NCBI RefSeq assembly: GCF_030445035.2 | Contig: NC_080683.1 | Location: 20,983,528-21,047,527 of the forward strand | DNA from: Dasypus novemcinctus | Taxonomy: Eukaryota; Chordata; Mammalia; Cingulata; Dasypodidae | DNA length: 64,000 nt | Direction: 5' to 3' | Shown here: positions 21,076 to 32,830 of the stretch, piece by piece | Position numbering within the stretch: position 1 is the stretch's first letter | Layout: each line of letters opens with the position of its first letter | Program-made: the position numbers and the translations under genes | Notes under the pieces: generated by a model | What the model saw: the letters and a program-made list of their open reading frames with translations, nothing else | What the model was told of the DNA's origin: nothing | The model's database searches: none

Positions 21076-22379
21076 ACATTATTCTTTAGGTTATAATAAC
21101 TCAAAGTAGAATTCTAAACAGCTAAATAATGTAACGATGTATAATAATTAAGAGAACCAGCTCCTAATGATTATACTTTATATACCATATTATTTCTTGT
21201 TTGTTCCTCATATTTATTCTAATTGATTTTCCTATCATCATACACTCAAGCATAGTATTGCTAATATGTTGGTTATTATCATTAACCATGCCTACTGTTT
21301 GATTGATTGACATGAATGAAAAACTGATTTCTAAGTATACACATTTTCCCCACTGAAAATAGACTTCCATCTGTTCACTGATTCTTATAAAAATATTTGA
21401 AAAAGGAAGTATATAAATAGACAAATCTTCTAAATTATTTAAAAATTTTTAATTTTATAACTATATCATTCTTTTCTTATCATTCTATTAATATTTTTAA
21501 TTTTCAATAAACCTCTACTCATTTTCAAGACATTTCAGAAATTGCCATTCTAAGGAAAAAAACAAATATAAGTATTATTAGTATTCCCCTTCTACACTAT
21601 CTCTGTTCCTTATTTTCCTCAGATCATTTACTGAGAACAACATCTTTTCTTTTTTAATGTTTAATTTCCATAATTTATCTCTTTGACAGTTTATTATATC
21701 TAAAATATTCCTATTTTGACTGCTTAAAACTGCAAAGAATGATTGCCTGAAAATTTACCAGTCCAATAATTGTTTTTTCAGATACTATGCATATTTTTTT
21801 TCTTATTCAAACGACCTATTATCCAATATTTATGCCACTTTTACCTCATCTTATAATTGTTCCCCCTAATTCTTCCTCTTCAAGATCCAAAACTATCCAT
21901 ATCTCTTCATTTCCATATGCTTTGAAATCCATATTATGGCTTCTTTTCCAAGTAGTCCACCATTTTATTTCAAATGGAAAATTAATAAATGAGCATTGGT
22001 CACTGACCATTCACTATCAGCGTTCTACATTTGTGGAATGCCTAGGAAAGCATAACTTGCCATAATGAAAGAAACACTAGTTAACTGATCATACATATAT
22101 TTTATATTTATATTTATATCTAGCCCCTCTTCAAGTGGGCTATATCTAGCTCACTTTTCCACCTTAGTTTGTCCAATTGCCTTCAATTATTTCTCAGAAA
22201 TTTGACATATCTAACAACTGTAAGTGAATTGCTTTCTAAATGAAATAGTCAATCACACTCAAAAATAGAAATTCCATAAAGTCCATAGGAAAAATAGAGA
22301 ATTGACAAAGGGATTGAAAAAAGGAGATCTAAAAGAGACCTGTTAAAAACTGGAGGACAGTTTAAAATGACAAGGATGG
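21076..22379. other. AT-rich, no gene
   Basis: Low-complexity AT-rich DNA. The short frames at 21164-21424 and 21787-22065 have no recognisable motif. Confidence 0.5.
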
Positions 22380-23024
22380 TATAGCAGTTTGATATGGTTT
22401 ATGAGTTCCAAAATTAGATATTGGATTATGTTTGTAAATTGATCTGTACCTGGGCATGATTAATTATTGTTAGGGTTTTGATTGGGCCATATCAGTAGGA
22501 TGTTGAATCCCTGCCTACCAAGGGGGAAGGGATTCACAGATAAAACTACATGGCAGAGCAGAGGAGTAAGCTGGAGTTCTGAAGTTGGAGTTTTGATGTT
22601 GGAGTTTGAGATGGATACAAGGAAGTAAGCACACAGAGGAGCAGAGCAGCTAAGCCCAGAGAAAATCAAGACCCGGGGAGAGAGAAAACACCAGTAGCTG
22701 ATAGTCTACAGTTGGCCTTGTGGAGAGAGGCAAAGCCTAGAGAGACTCATTGTCTACAGTTGACTTTGTGGGGAAACTAGAGGAGTTGAGCCCGGAGAGA
22801 AATAGGGCCCTGGGAAGAGAGGAACCCAAGAAGCCTGAACTCTTGGCAGACACCAGCAGTCATCTTACCCCAACACCCAACATGTGGCAATAGACTTTGG
22901 TGAGGGAAGTAACTTATGCATTATGGCCTGGTAACTCTAAGCTTCTACCTCCAAACACACACTTTTTATAAAAGCCAACAGATTTCTGGTATTTTGTATC
23001 AGCACCCCTTTGGTGACTAACGCA
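22380..23024 (+). mobile_element. Solo LTR (family B) with perfect target duplication
   Basis: 645 bp from TATAGCAGTTTGATATGG to GACTAACGCA, flanked by a 5-bp repeat GATGG (22375-22379 and 23025-23029). The middle holds two similar phrases, GTCTACAGTTGGCCTTGTGG and GTCTACAGTTGACTTTGTGG (about 22703 and 22752), an internal duplication that explains its greater length. MaLR-type LTR by ends, duplication length and layout. Confidence 0.85.
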
Positions 23025-24464
23025 GATGGTAATATAAAAATTGCTTCAAAAGAGAGTGGTATAATATATCAAAGAATTAAAATAGACTCTAGGAAAATCA
23101 AGAAAACCTTTATATATGGTTTTTGGCAAAAAAATAACATAAAAATAAAAAATTATTTTCTAACTGTCAGATCAAATAGTGATTGATATATTATATGCTT
23201 CCACATAATTTTGTCAGAAAGATTATGACTCCTGACCCCATACCAAATTAATATTTATCCCAACAATATTCTATGAAATATTGTATAATTATGATTAAAA
23301 TATTTTTTGTTAAATATGAGATTTAAATAAAATGATTGAATTGTTTCATTTTTCAAGATAAAATCCAATCTTAAGCAAGTTTTCCCTGTTAATGTATATT
23401 CATTTAATGTGTCTCTTAGTATAATAATAATTATCCTTATAAAATGAGGGCATCCATCCATTTAGTGATTTCCTATATGAGTTTTCTTCTTAAAAGATAG
23501 GAATCTTTTGACAGCCATTTCAATTTGACATTCTTATTTTGATACAGTAAGGGTTGGGCTTGACTGATAACTTACAAAAGATTGTAACAGATAAATTATT
23601 CTTAAAAGAAACTAGTAATTATGTAGATTTTGTATTATTCCAGTATAGCATATTTCCATTTAAAGAAATTTAGAAGCATCACAGTATAATCCATCTGAAG
23701 CATATTTATAAGGTTATTGGGTATTCAAGGAACCAGGACAATTGAATGCAAGGTCTTCAAACTACAAAGTAACCTACACACACATTTATTTTGGGTGTTA
23801 CCATGTGTGTAAATTTCTCCAAAATGATCTCTGGCAAAAATACTTTGAGTTAATGTCTTAGACTATAACAAGTCTACATGTCTGAATGCTTTCTTTTTTT
23901 ATTCCTTTTGTTTTCAGTATCAAACAGGTGCGTGTGCATGCCTCTCTATGTGTCTTCCCCATTTCAACCTCACCTTTCTCTGGAGTCCTCAATTGAGTTT
24001 GTTTTTGTTCCTCTTTGTAGGAATTCCCTTGTCTAATCTGATCTCATCCTTTCCACTTTCAAAAAGAGTTGGTCACTCTGAAAAAAATTCTATTGTAAAT
24101 GCTGAATCTAAACATTCTTTCTCAATCCTTAACAACCCACACTAATTTTATATATTATTATTTAATGGACATTTTTAATAACCATGCATTAACAATTTTA
24201 TATACTTTTCTAGAAGACAAAGTTTCTACTTTCAAGATCCTTTTCTAGTTAAGGAAGGAAATAATGCATGCAAGATCTAGAGAATCCATTTAAAATAAAC
24301 ATAACTGTACAGCATATAAGTGCTGAGAAGTACAAAGCAAGAAAAGTCTTAGTGGGGTATTTAGTCACAAAGTTTTTCATCTTTATGATGAAATAGCAAT
24401 ATATATGCTTCCTCAAGCTTTGAAACTACATATTTATGTTTTCCCACATAGAAGTCTTGTGCTC
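23025..24464. other. AT-rich, no gene
   Basis: No coding frame, repeat family or RNA gene recognised apart from the LTR target duplication at the left edge. Confidence 0.5.
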
Positions 24465-24902
24465 TGTTTCAGTTTACTAAGCTGCTGAAAGCATATACCA
24501 TAAAATGGGTTGGCCTTTAACAATGGGAATTTATTCACTTATGGTTAGAGTCTGGGAAAATATCCAAATCAAGTCATCATCAAGGCGATGCTTTCTTCCT
24601 GAAGACTGGCTACCAGTGACCCTTGGATCCTCTATCATATGGCAAGGTGCGTGATGATATTTGCTGGTCTTCCCTCTTCCTTGTCTCATTGCTTTCAGCT
24701 TCTGGCTTCTGTGGTTTACTCTCTCTCCATATTCATCCTGTTTGTAATGGACTCCAGTAAGAGGATTATGGCCCACCCTGGGTCATGTGTAAACTGAAGT
24801 AAGCTAATCAAAAGGCCTACTTACAATAAGTTTACACCCACAGGAATGGATTAGCTTTGAGAACATGATTTTCTGAGATATATACAGTTCCAAATCACCA
24901 CA
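24465..24902 (-). mobile_element. MaLR-like solo LTR (family C)
   Basis: On the minus strand it starts TGTGGTGATTTGGAACTG and carries near its 3' end an AATAAATTCCCATTG poly(A) region (plus 24525-24540). It ends in AAACTGAAACA. A relative lies at 34312. This is the layout of MaLR (MST/MLT1-type) LTRs. No clear 5-bp duplication. Confidence 0.6.
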
Positions 24903-25715
24903 GAAACAGAACAGAACATGCCAAAGACCTGAAGTAGGAAAGAATTTAGCAAGATCACCACATGCTCCAAAAACATTGTAAAACCCCTGGAAACAGAGGT
25001 CTCACCTTCTCCTTATAACCCTTCACAAAAGCACATGGCAATAGATATGTGTCTTAGGTCATCCTGTTTCCCAACCTCTGTATTTTCTTTGTCCAAGTAA
25101 TATAATCCTATGCTTCATTTGCATATTCATCTTATGGTCATTTCCAAAGCTTTTTTCAAAAGAGCAGCTTATGGTTGTGATTTAGAATGCTTGTTCTCTT
25201 CCATCCCTTTTACTAGCTTTCAAATCCTTACTCTTTTGGAAAGTTTCCCATAAGTAACTAAAAAAGTAGTAATTGTTTTTCTAATATTCAAATACTTATA
25301 TTTTATTTGCCTTTACATGGCATATAAAAGTCTACTGTATACTCTCTCAGGCAAATTCCCTTCTCTAGTCAGTACTACCCAACGGCATTGATAATTAGGA
25401 ATTCCATGCTTTAGAGGGGGAGAAATTCCACTCTCCTTCAGGACATAGTGGATGGACCTGTTGATGTTGGTAAGCAATAGGTACTTAGAGGGATGGAGGT
25501 AATTGCCATCTTATTTCACAGTTACATCTCATTCAAAGAGCTAGTGATTTCTTCATTCACTAACCCTTTAAGTCATCTGTTTTTTCCATGTGGTTTCTTC
25601 TTCACAGGTAGTCTTTATATCCCTGTTGGAAAAAAAATGTGCTGCCTAAATGCATCCCATATGCCACCTTTATTAAATTTGTCTTTTCTATCATAATGCT
25701 TTGTTGTCGTGGGGT
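24903..25715. other. No gene seen
   Basis: Apparently unique sequence. The short frame 25493-25696 has no motif. Confidence 0.5.
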
Positions 25716-26490
25716 GGGGGGGGGGGCGGTGCAGCAAGATGGTGGCTGAGTGAGTGCACCTGATAATCTCTCCTGCAAAGAAGTGGCTGGGCAGCTTTGG
25801 AAATTCTTCGGGACCAGGCTGTTTCAGGATTTTGCAGGGCAGGAGGTGTCTGGACATCAATTTGGTGGGAAGCTAACATGGAGTTGAAGAATGTCAACCA
25901 CCACACCATGGAGCCTAGAGTGCCTAAAACTGAAAGCAGGAGGATTGCTTCCAGTATCCATGAGGAATCTAAACCCCCTCTTGACATAGATGTGGAATGG
26001 ACACAACCAAGCCAAGGTCCACAGGAAGGAGGAATACAGTAAGGATTAGAGTGGACTTAATGATATCGTATTCATGAACTATTGTGGTTAATAATCGAGA
26101 AAATGTGGCATTGGTGTGGAAAAAGTGGCCATGGTGGCTGCTGGGTGCGGGGAATGGGAGGAAGAGATGAGATGTGGAGGCATTTTCGGGACTTGGAGTT
26201 GTCCTGGGTGGTGCTCCAGGGACAATTGCTGGACATTGTATGTCCTCCCATGGCCCACTGGATGGAACATGGGAGAGTGTGGGCTATGGTGTGGACCACA
26301 GGCCATGGGGTGCAGCGATGCCCAGAGATGTACTCACCAGATGCAAAGGATGTGTCATGATGATGGGGGAGAGTGTTACTGTGGGGGGAGTGGTAGGGTG
26401 GGGGTGGTGGGGGTGAATGGGGACCTCATATTTTTTTAATGTAATATTTTTAAAAAAATGAATAAATTGAGTAGAATTTGGAAAAAAAAA
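25716..26490 (+). mobile_element. L1 with 5' leader joined directly to 3' UTR
   Basis: 25716-25872 is a G-rich leader that opens with a G run and CGGTGCAGCAAGATGGTGGC. AAGATGG at 25736-25742 is a YY1-type site at the place where L1 5' UTRs have one. From 25873 (CTAACATGG) to the A-tail at about 26490 the sequence is family A and collinear with 30338-30930. In the unspliced-looking copies the join point is preceded by CCAG, a possible splice acceptor. So the copy looks like an L1 transcript whose interior was removed before insertion. That the leader is an L1 5' UTR is inferred from its form, not proven. Confidence 0.55.
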
Positions 26491-26524
26491 AAGATCTGTA
26501 TATTGGAAATCAGGATTTTAGTGG

Positions 26525-26625
26525 TGCAGCCCTAAGCAAGCTGCTAAACTTTTCTAAGATTCTTATACAGATAATAATATGTATCCCACCTACTTAATAA
26601 AGTTGCTGACAGACCTATAAAAAAA
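26525..26625 (+). mobile_element. MIR fragment
   Basis: AAGCAAGCTGCTAAACTTTTC, then ATAATAATATGTATCCCACCTAC and AAAGTTGCTG, follow the MIR core consensus. Confidence 0.6.
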
Positions 26626-27569
26626 ATAATGCTCTGTTGTCAAACACTCTTCTTGATCGATAGCCCAACTAGCTTGGCTTTAACTGCTCTTTCTCACAAT
26701 CCCCTTTGGAAGTGAGAAAGGTGGAGAGAATAACATATCAAACTTTACTCTTGTTTCAAAAATATGTTTTCTTCAAGAGAGCAGAGAAATACATATTCTA
26801 ATTTCACTGATGATGAAGATGGTTTAGAAATTCACAAAGACTGTTATATATCTACAAGCAAAAATGGAACAAGAATAGAGGCTGAAATCAGGTCTGAAGA
26901 ACAGCAGGAAAATCTAGGTAGCTAGAAATACATGAAAATGAACCCAGGTTGCAATGATGATTACACAGCGGGAGGATTTCAGCAGGAGGACAAGCATGCT
27001 TAGGAATATTATTACTGACAGATACTAATGGCACTGGGTATACATATTTCATCATGCTAAGAAAGGAGCTGACTTCTAAATAGAGATGAGACAGTTATAT
27101 AGGAATTAAGAAAGAATTCCATCTATAGCAGGAATGTCTCAGGGAATGCCCTCTGAATAAAAATTATAGATTTTTTTCCAGAGCTCCTCCTGCACCTCAT
27201 CTTTATGAAGCTGGGCTCTGACCCTACCAAGACTTACTTGATAATCAAGTCCTGTTTCTGTATCATTTATAGCTCCCCTTCATTTTTTCCTCATGTTCTT
27301 GTATTTTATTATAAACAGCAAAGAGGAATCAAGTCATACTTCTGATAGTTTGCCTGGAAATTTTTTCAGCAATGTATTAAAGTATTAGTTCATTGTATTT
27401 TGAGCTTTCATTGGCAATTATCAATGTCTATATTTCTAGAAAAAGCAATCTCTGCTTTTTCTGTCATGCTACCAAAATTCTTCCAATTCTTCCAGTCTAT
27501 ATCACTGCCTGATTCCAAAGCTATTTTAGGTATGTGTTATGGCACCACCATATTTCCAGGTGCCAGAAT
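26626..27569. other. No gene seen
   Basis: Apparently unique sequence without coding features. Confidence 0.5.
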
Positions 27570-27880
27570 CTGTATTAGTTTTCTCTTACTTTGTAACAAA
27601 TTACCACAAACTTAATGGCTTAAAACAACATCAAGTTATTAGTTACAATTCTATAGATTAGGAAACTGGTACAACATAAATGGTCTTCTGTTAGAGTATC
27701 ACAAGGCTGAAATAAAATTATTAGCCTGGCTGAATTCTCATCTTGAGACCCTTGGGGAAATTCACTACCAAGATGATTGTTTTTCATAGGCAGATTTCCA
27801 GTTCTTTGTTCTTTTAGAACTGAGCTTTTCATTTCCTTGCTGTCTGTCATTAGGGACCACCCTCAGTTCCCAGGAGAAGC
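27570..27880 (-). mobile_element. MaLR-like LTR fragment
   Basis: GTATTAGTTTTCTCTTACTTTGTAACAAATTACCACAAAC-type text (read in two parts) and AATGGCTTAAAACAAC match the reversed 3' end of a eutherian LTR of the MST/MLT1 kind. The rest is diverged. Confidence 0.5.
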
Positions 27881-27882
27881 CT

Positions 27883-28324
27883 ACTGTCTCAGTTTGCCAG
27901 GGCTGCTATGACAAATATAAAACGGGTTTGCTTAAACAACAGAAATTTATTATCTCATGGTTTTGAAGGCTAGAAGTCCAATATGAAGGTCTTGATAGGC
28001 TATGTTTTCTCTGGAAGTCTGAGTGCTCTGTTTATATCTTGTCAGCAGTATTTGGGGTTCCTGGCCTGCATATCTGCCTCTGCCACAAGGTGAATTGCCT
28101 TATTTCCTGACAGTTTCTGACTTTTGGCTTCTATTTCTGTGTCCAATTTCTTTTTGCTTACAATGACCAGCTATTTGGATTAAGGCCCACCTTGATTCAA
28201 GTTGGCCTTATCTAAATAGGATCTTTGAAGATGATCCTATTTACAAATGGGTTCATACCCACAGGATCTGAGGTTAGGATTTGATATGTCTATGTAGGAA
28301 CATAATTCGATCCCGAGTAACCAC
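27883..28324 (-). mobile_element. MaLR-like LTR (MLT1/MST type)
   Basis: Begins with GCCAGGGCTGCTATGACAAA and AACAACAGAAATTTATT (reversed poly(A) region) and runs through GGATTAAGGCCCACCTTG (about 28177) to the GAACATAATTCGATCC end. The order is typical of ancient MaLR LTRs in antisense. Confidence 0.65.
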
Positions 28325-28660
28325 ATTCCTAGACATGTGGCTCCCTCCATCTTGAAACCAGTAAATACATATTAATTCTTTCTCATGCTTCAAATATCTG
28401 ACTTTCTATTCTTTCTGACCTCTAAATTCAGAATTACAGGGCTCAGGTAATTAGGTCAGGTCCACCTAAACAATCTCCCTATTTTAAAGTCAAATGATTT
28501 GAGACATTCATTACATCTGCAAAATCTTTTCTGACTTATAGGGTAAAATAATTATGGGAGAAAATCCATTATGTTTACAGTCCCCTGTATTATTTAGGGC
28601 ATATAAAAACAGAAGATAGGGCTTAAATTAGCAGAGGATTTAGCTAAAAATTCTGCCTAC
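28325..28660. other. No gene seen
   Basis: Short apparently unique stretch upstream of the U6-like sequence. Confidence 0.5.
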
Positions 28661-28757
28661 CATGCTCACATATCTTAAAATTTGAATGATACAGAGAAGA
28701 TGAGTAGGGTCCCTGTGCAAGGAAGACATGCACATTCATTAAGTGGCTCATATATTT
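28661..28757 (+). pseudogene. U6 snRNA pseudogene, 5' part of a U6-L1 fusion
   Basis: GATACAGAGAAGAT, CCCTGTGCAAGGAAGACATG and CATTCATTAAG match the centre and 3' part of U6 in order (U6 has CCCCTGCGCAAGGATGACACG and AATTCGTGAAG). The 5' stem-loop is shortened: GCTC is followed directly by ACATAT, with about ten bases of the loop missing. The invariant ACAGAGA box is intact but other conserved bases are changed. No U6 promoter elements are obvious upstream. L1 ORF2 sequence follows within a few bases in the same orientation, as in known U6-L1 chimeric retrocopies. Confidence 0.85.
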
Positions 28758-29089
28758 AATGGTGACTTCTATCAAACACTAAAAGTATTAACACCAATCT
28801 TGATCAAAATCTTCCAAAATATAGAAGAGGAGAAAACACCTCCTAACTTTTTCTATAAGCCAATATTATCCTAATATCAAAGTCATAAAATTACACCATA
28901 TGTAAAGAAAACTTCAGATCAATATAGCTTATGTATATAGATGCAAACATCCTGAAGAACATACAAGCTAACTGAATACAACAGCAGGTTAAAAGGATTG
29001 TACACCATGCCTAAGTGGTATATATCCTGGAAATGTAAGGTCCAATTGGAGAAGATCAATATTGCAATAAACCACATTAAAAGATATGT
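28758..29089 (+). mobile_element. L1 ORF2 fragment fused to U6
   Basis: Sense-strand L1 ORF2 text: CTATCAAACACTAAAAG, GAAGAGGAGAAAACACC, AGATCAATATAGCTTATG and TATAGATGCAAACATCCTGAA, AGGATTGTACACCATG, and ACCACATTAAAAGA at the end. It is broken by an insertion at about 29088 and resumes at about 30991. Confidence 0.85.
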
Positions 29090-30990
29090 CACTGAACTCC
29101 AGAGCCATCTGCCACGACCATAGAACATGTGGGTCTCTGTAGCCCTCAGGAGAACCAGTACCTGGGGTTTTATCTACTTTGGCTGTCTCTGGGACCCTGA
29201 TGAGGCATGCATAAGCACAACTCCTCCGATGACCTCCAGATTCTTTTTTGGAGACTCATAGCCATATAAACTCATTTGTCCTTTCCATTTCCCCCTTTTA
29301 TTCAATGTCAACAAGCAGTTTTTAACACCTGTTATTACATGTAGGCTGAAATATTCTGCTGGTCTGAGTTGACCCTTTTATTCAAGATCTTTTCCTATTT
29401 ACATCATCAGTGGGCTTGGTAGTAATCCCTCGGTGCCAGGGAGGCTCATTCCCAGGAGTCATGTCCTATATTGGGGGAAGGTAATGCATTTACATGCTGA
29501 GTTTGGCTTAGAGAGTGGCCACATTTGAGCAACATGGAGGTTCTCAGGAGGTAACTCTTAGGCACCATGCAGTTCTAGGCCTAGTTGAAATTTCAAGCAC
29601 ACAGGCTCATAAGCATAGTCATCAGTATCAAGGGCTCACTGTTGGACCATCCTTCTTTATTAGTCTTTGCCATTGCACTTGGAGGATTGTTGCTCTTCCA
29701 TTGGAGAAGTGATAGAGATCCCCTGGCTAGGAACTCAGCATTCCCTCAGGTGTTGTTTTTAACTGTAGCTGCTATGAAAATATCCAAACATTTTTATGTA
29801 CCCTGTATACATGTCCTGGAGAACTCCTTCCAAAAATGTGCCCCCCATCAATAACACCCCACACCAGTTTTCCTACCCTGCCATAGTTGAACCTCTCTGT
29901 GGTCCAAAACTTCTTCAAAAATGAAGCCTAATATATTGCCAAATTCCATTAATAGTAAAATGGAATATATGATGTGTTTAAAGACTAGATATAGAATACA
30001 TACTAATTTAGAAAAATTAAATAAAGTAAAAATAAATTGGGATATCAAAAATCAAAAAATGAAAAAGCTTTGTTTTTGACATTTTGCCTTTCATCACTGC
30101 AGTAAGTGTTGCCCTGTATGTACAGTGGCAAGTTTGTGTTCCTGAGTGGAGTTAGACTCACATGTGACCTTTTTACACATGCCTCTTCTGTCACTCTTAC
30201 TGGACCTATGGATGGTGCTGGGGTTGGTGTATATTCAGGAGACCTGAATCTCTGGACTGTCCATGTGACAGCCAGGCCCTGAGCCTCAGCAGACTTGCAA
30301 TGCCTACCCTCTGGTTTATTGGACTTACCCTGGCCAGCTAACAGGGAGATGAAGAAGGTCAACCACCACACCAGGGAGCCAAGAGTGCCTACAACTGCAA
30401 GCAGGAGAATTGCATCCATCATCCATGTGGAATCAAAGCCCACTCTCATATAGAGGTGGAGTGGACATAACCATCCCAGGGTCCACATGATGGAGGAAAA
30501 GAGTATGGATTAGAGTGGGCTTACTGATATTCTACTATGGAACTATTGTGATTAGAAATGAAAGAAATTGTAGCATTGATGTGGAGAAAGTGGCCATGGT
30601 AGCTGCTGAAGGTAGGGAGAAGGAAGAAGAGATGTGATGTGGGCTCAATTTCAGGACTTGGAGTTGTCCTGGGTGGTACTGCAGGGACCAATGCTGGACA
30701 TTGCATGTCTTGCCATGGCCCACCGGGTGGACTGGGGGAGAGTGTAAATTACAATGTAAACCATTATCCATGTGGAGCAGCAGTGCTCCAAAATGTATTC
30801 ACCAAATGCAATGAATGTGCCATGATGATGAAAGAGGTTGTTGATGCAGGAGGAGTGGGGTGAGGGGGGTAGGGGAGTATATGGGACCTCTTATATTTTT
30901 TGAATGTAACATTTATAAAAAAATGAAGAGAGAAAAAACTACAAAATAAAATAAAATCATGTTTTGAAAGAAAAAAAAAAGAACAAAGGA
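29090..30990 (+). mobile_element. Family-A LINE with inverted 5' half, inside L1
   Basis: 30133-30960 is the 3' half of family A in sense, ending in GTAACATTTATAAAAAAATG and an A-rich tail. 29090-30132 is the next more 5' segment, inverted, meeting the first head to head at 30132/30133. In copy 1 (5333-6643) the two segment ends are separated by only about 25 bases (around 5850-5875), so they were neighbours in the source RNA. The insertion splits an L1 at ACATTAAAAGA. AAAAGA reappears before ACAAAGG on the right, a short target duplication at an A-rich L1 endonuclease-type site. Confidence 0.8.
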
Positions 30991-31733
30991 AAAAATGCAT
31001 CATTTATAACCTTTTGTTAGGGAAAAACAAAACACCCAGAAAACTAGAAATAGAAGGGAACTACCTCAATATGACAAAGGACTTCTATGAAAAATTCTCA
31101 GCTGCACTCAGTGGTACATGACAGCAACCTATTCTAAGATCAAGAAAACACAATTGCCCACTTTCACCACTGCTGTTCAATAATGTACTGAAAGATCTAG
31201 CCAGAGCATTTAAGCAAGAAAAATAAATAAAAGGCATGGAGATTCAAAAGGAAGTAATAAAAATATATTTATTCACAGATGATATTATCCTATGTATAGA
31301 AAATCCCAAAGAATCTACGAAAATCTCTTAGAGCTAATAAACACATTCAGCAGGTTCATGTTTCAAGATCAACAAACAAAAATCATGTGTTTCTATACAC
31401 TAGCAATGAACAATCTGAAAAGTAAATCAAGAAAGCAATTCCATTTACAATATAACCCCTAAGAACAAAATTTCTCACAATAAATTTTACAAAGGATATG
31501 AAAACCTGTATACTGAAAACTACAAAACAAAGCCGAAAGAAACTAAAGAAGCCCTAAATAATGAAAGGCATCTTATGTTCATGAATGCAAGATTTAGTAT
31601 TGGTAAGTCATATATACTACCCAAAGCAACCTACAGATTCAATACAATCACTATCAAAATTCCAATGCCCTTTTGTTGCGGAAATGGAAAAGCCAGTTTT
31701 CAAATTCAACACATTTGCAGAAATGAAGGAAGC
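30991..31733 (+). mobile_element. L1 ORF2 fragment, continuation
   Basis: The L1 interrupted at 29089 continues. Landmarks are AGACAAAG-like sequence replaced by ATGACAAAGGAC, TTCACAGATGATATTATCC (the F-T-D-D reverse-transcriptase box, normally YADD) near 31270, AAATCTCTTAGAGCTAATAA near 31321, and TACCCAAAGCAACC near 31619. Many stops. It ends near 31733 without reaching the L1 3' UTR, so the 3' end of the fusion has been lost. Confidence 0.8.
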
Positions 31734-32830
31734 ATGACTGGGAAAAGGTGGTGGCTGAATTGTGATAACCTTGAATCAAAGTCCTTAGCTGATTATATGG
31801 GGTTAACTGGAGCTGGGATGACTCTACAGATTTGTCTCAAATTGGAGAAAGGGAATCAATACTTTTTGCTCCTATACCTCCCAATTATAACCTTGAGCAA
31901 GACAGCTCTCTTCAACCAAGGCCAAGTAACAGAGAGGGTCTTAGCTATGAGCTGTTACCAACACTCCTGTAGCTGTGACAATAAGCACTTCAATCTTGAG
32001 GGAAGATACTGTGGGAGAAGGGTATTACATGCACTGCACCCACACTTTAGAATCAATTGATTGTTTGATTTTCTCCATATTCTTTCTCCCTTTCTCTTAA
32101 ATATGCATTTGCTCATTGACTATTGTCTCTGTTGATGTGCTGAGCACAACCTGAAGTTTAGCGTCACATATCTATTATCCAAATTTGGTGTTTTATTAAC
32201 ATGTTTTAAAGATTTCACAGTTTTAAAACTATTATATAATGGAAGAAGTAGTATGGCAGTATGGAATCATGATCAAGAGGCAAGAAAGGAAAATGGAAAA
32301 AGCCTGCCCAACTAAGAAAAAAATGGCATAAATTCCACTCACAATTTTATATTCCTTACCATTCATGTAATCATATAATTGAGTGATAGCACTGAAAAAA
32401 ACATCTTGATATCTGATTGTTTTAAATATTATCTCTGCCTGGGAGAGAGTAAGAATCCTTACTGATTTACATAAGTTAATTTTGGAAAATTAACAACTGT
32501 CTGACCAAAGTATGAAAATACTTAGATAAACATGATACATGATAAAAGGCGTATAAGAAATGAAAGGTACAATGCAAAAACATTTTTAAAAATACTTGTT
32601 TTTGTTGTTATTTTTAAATTTTGTTATTTTTTTGTTGTTGGCTTTGTTTTGGGGGAGGTTTTGGGATACAGCTCTGGCAGGGGAGGGTCCCTCATCTGGA
32701 ATGTTGGTGGTGGTTGGATGTGTGTGAGGGGAATACCCATGGGGCTTGCCTCTCTGGAGTGTGAGTGTGTTCATGTGGCCATGGGGTGTTGTTTCAGTGG
32801 GTAGAGACTCACAAAATAATCAGCAGAATA
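31734..32830. other. Unclassified sequence, no gene
   Basis: 31734-32060 reads as a possible old LTR or retrocopy but I cannot name it. A 161-codon frame (31575-32060) starts within the L1 and runs through it, so it is a chance fusion. 32640-32805 is G/T-rich. No gene supported. Confidence 0.4.

Noticed and set aside
28661..28757. Functional U6 snRNA gene
   Set aside because: The 5' stem-loop is damaged, several conserved bases are changed, and L1 sequence is fused to the 3' end.
31575..32060. 161-codon frame
   Set aside because: Starts in degenerate L1 ORF2 and continues into unrelated sequence; no conserved motif.
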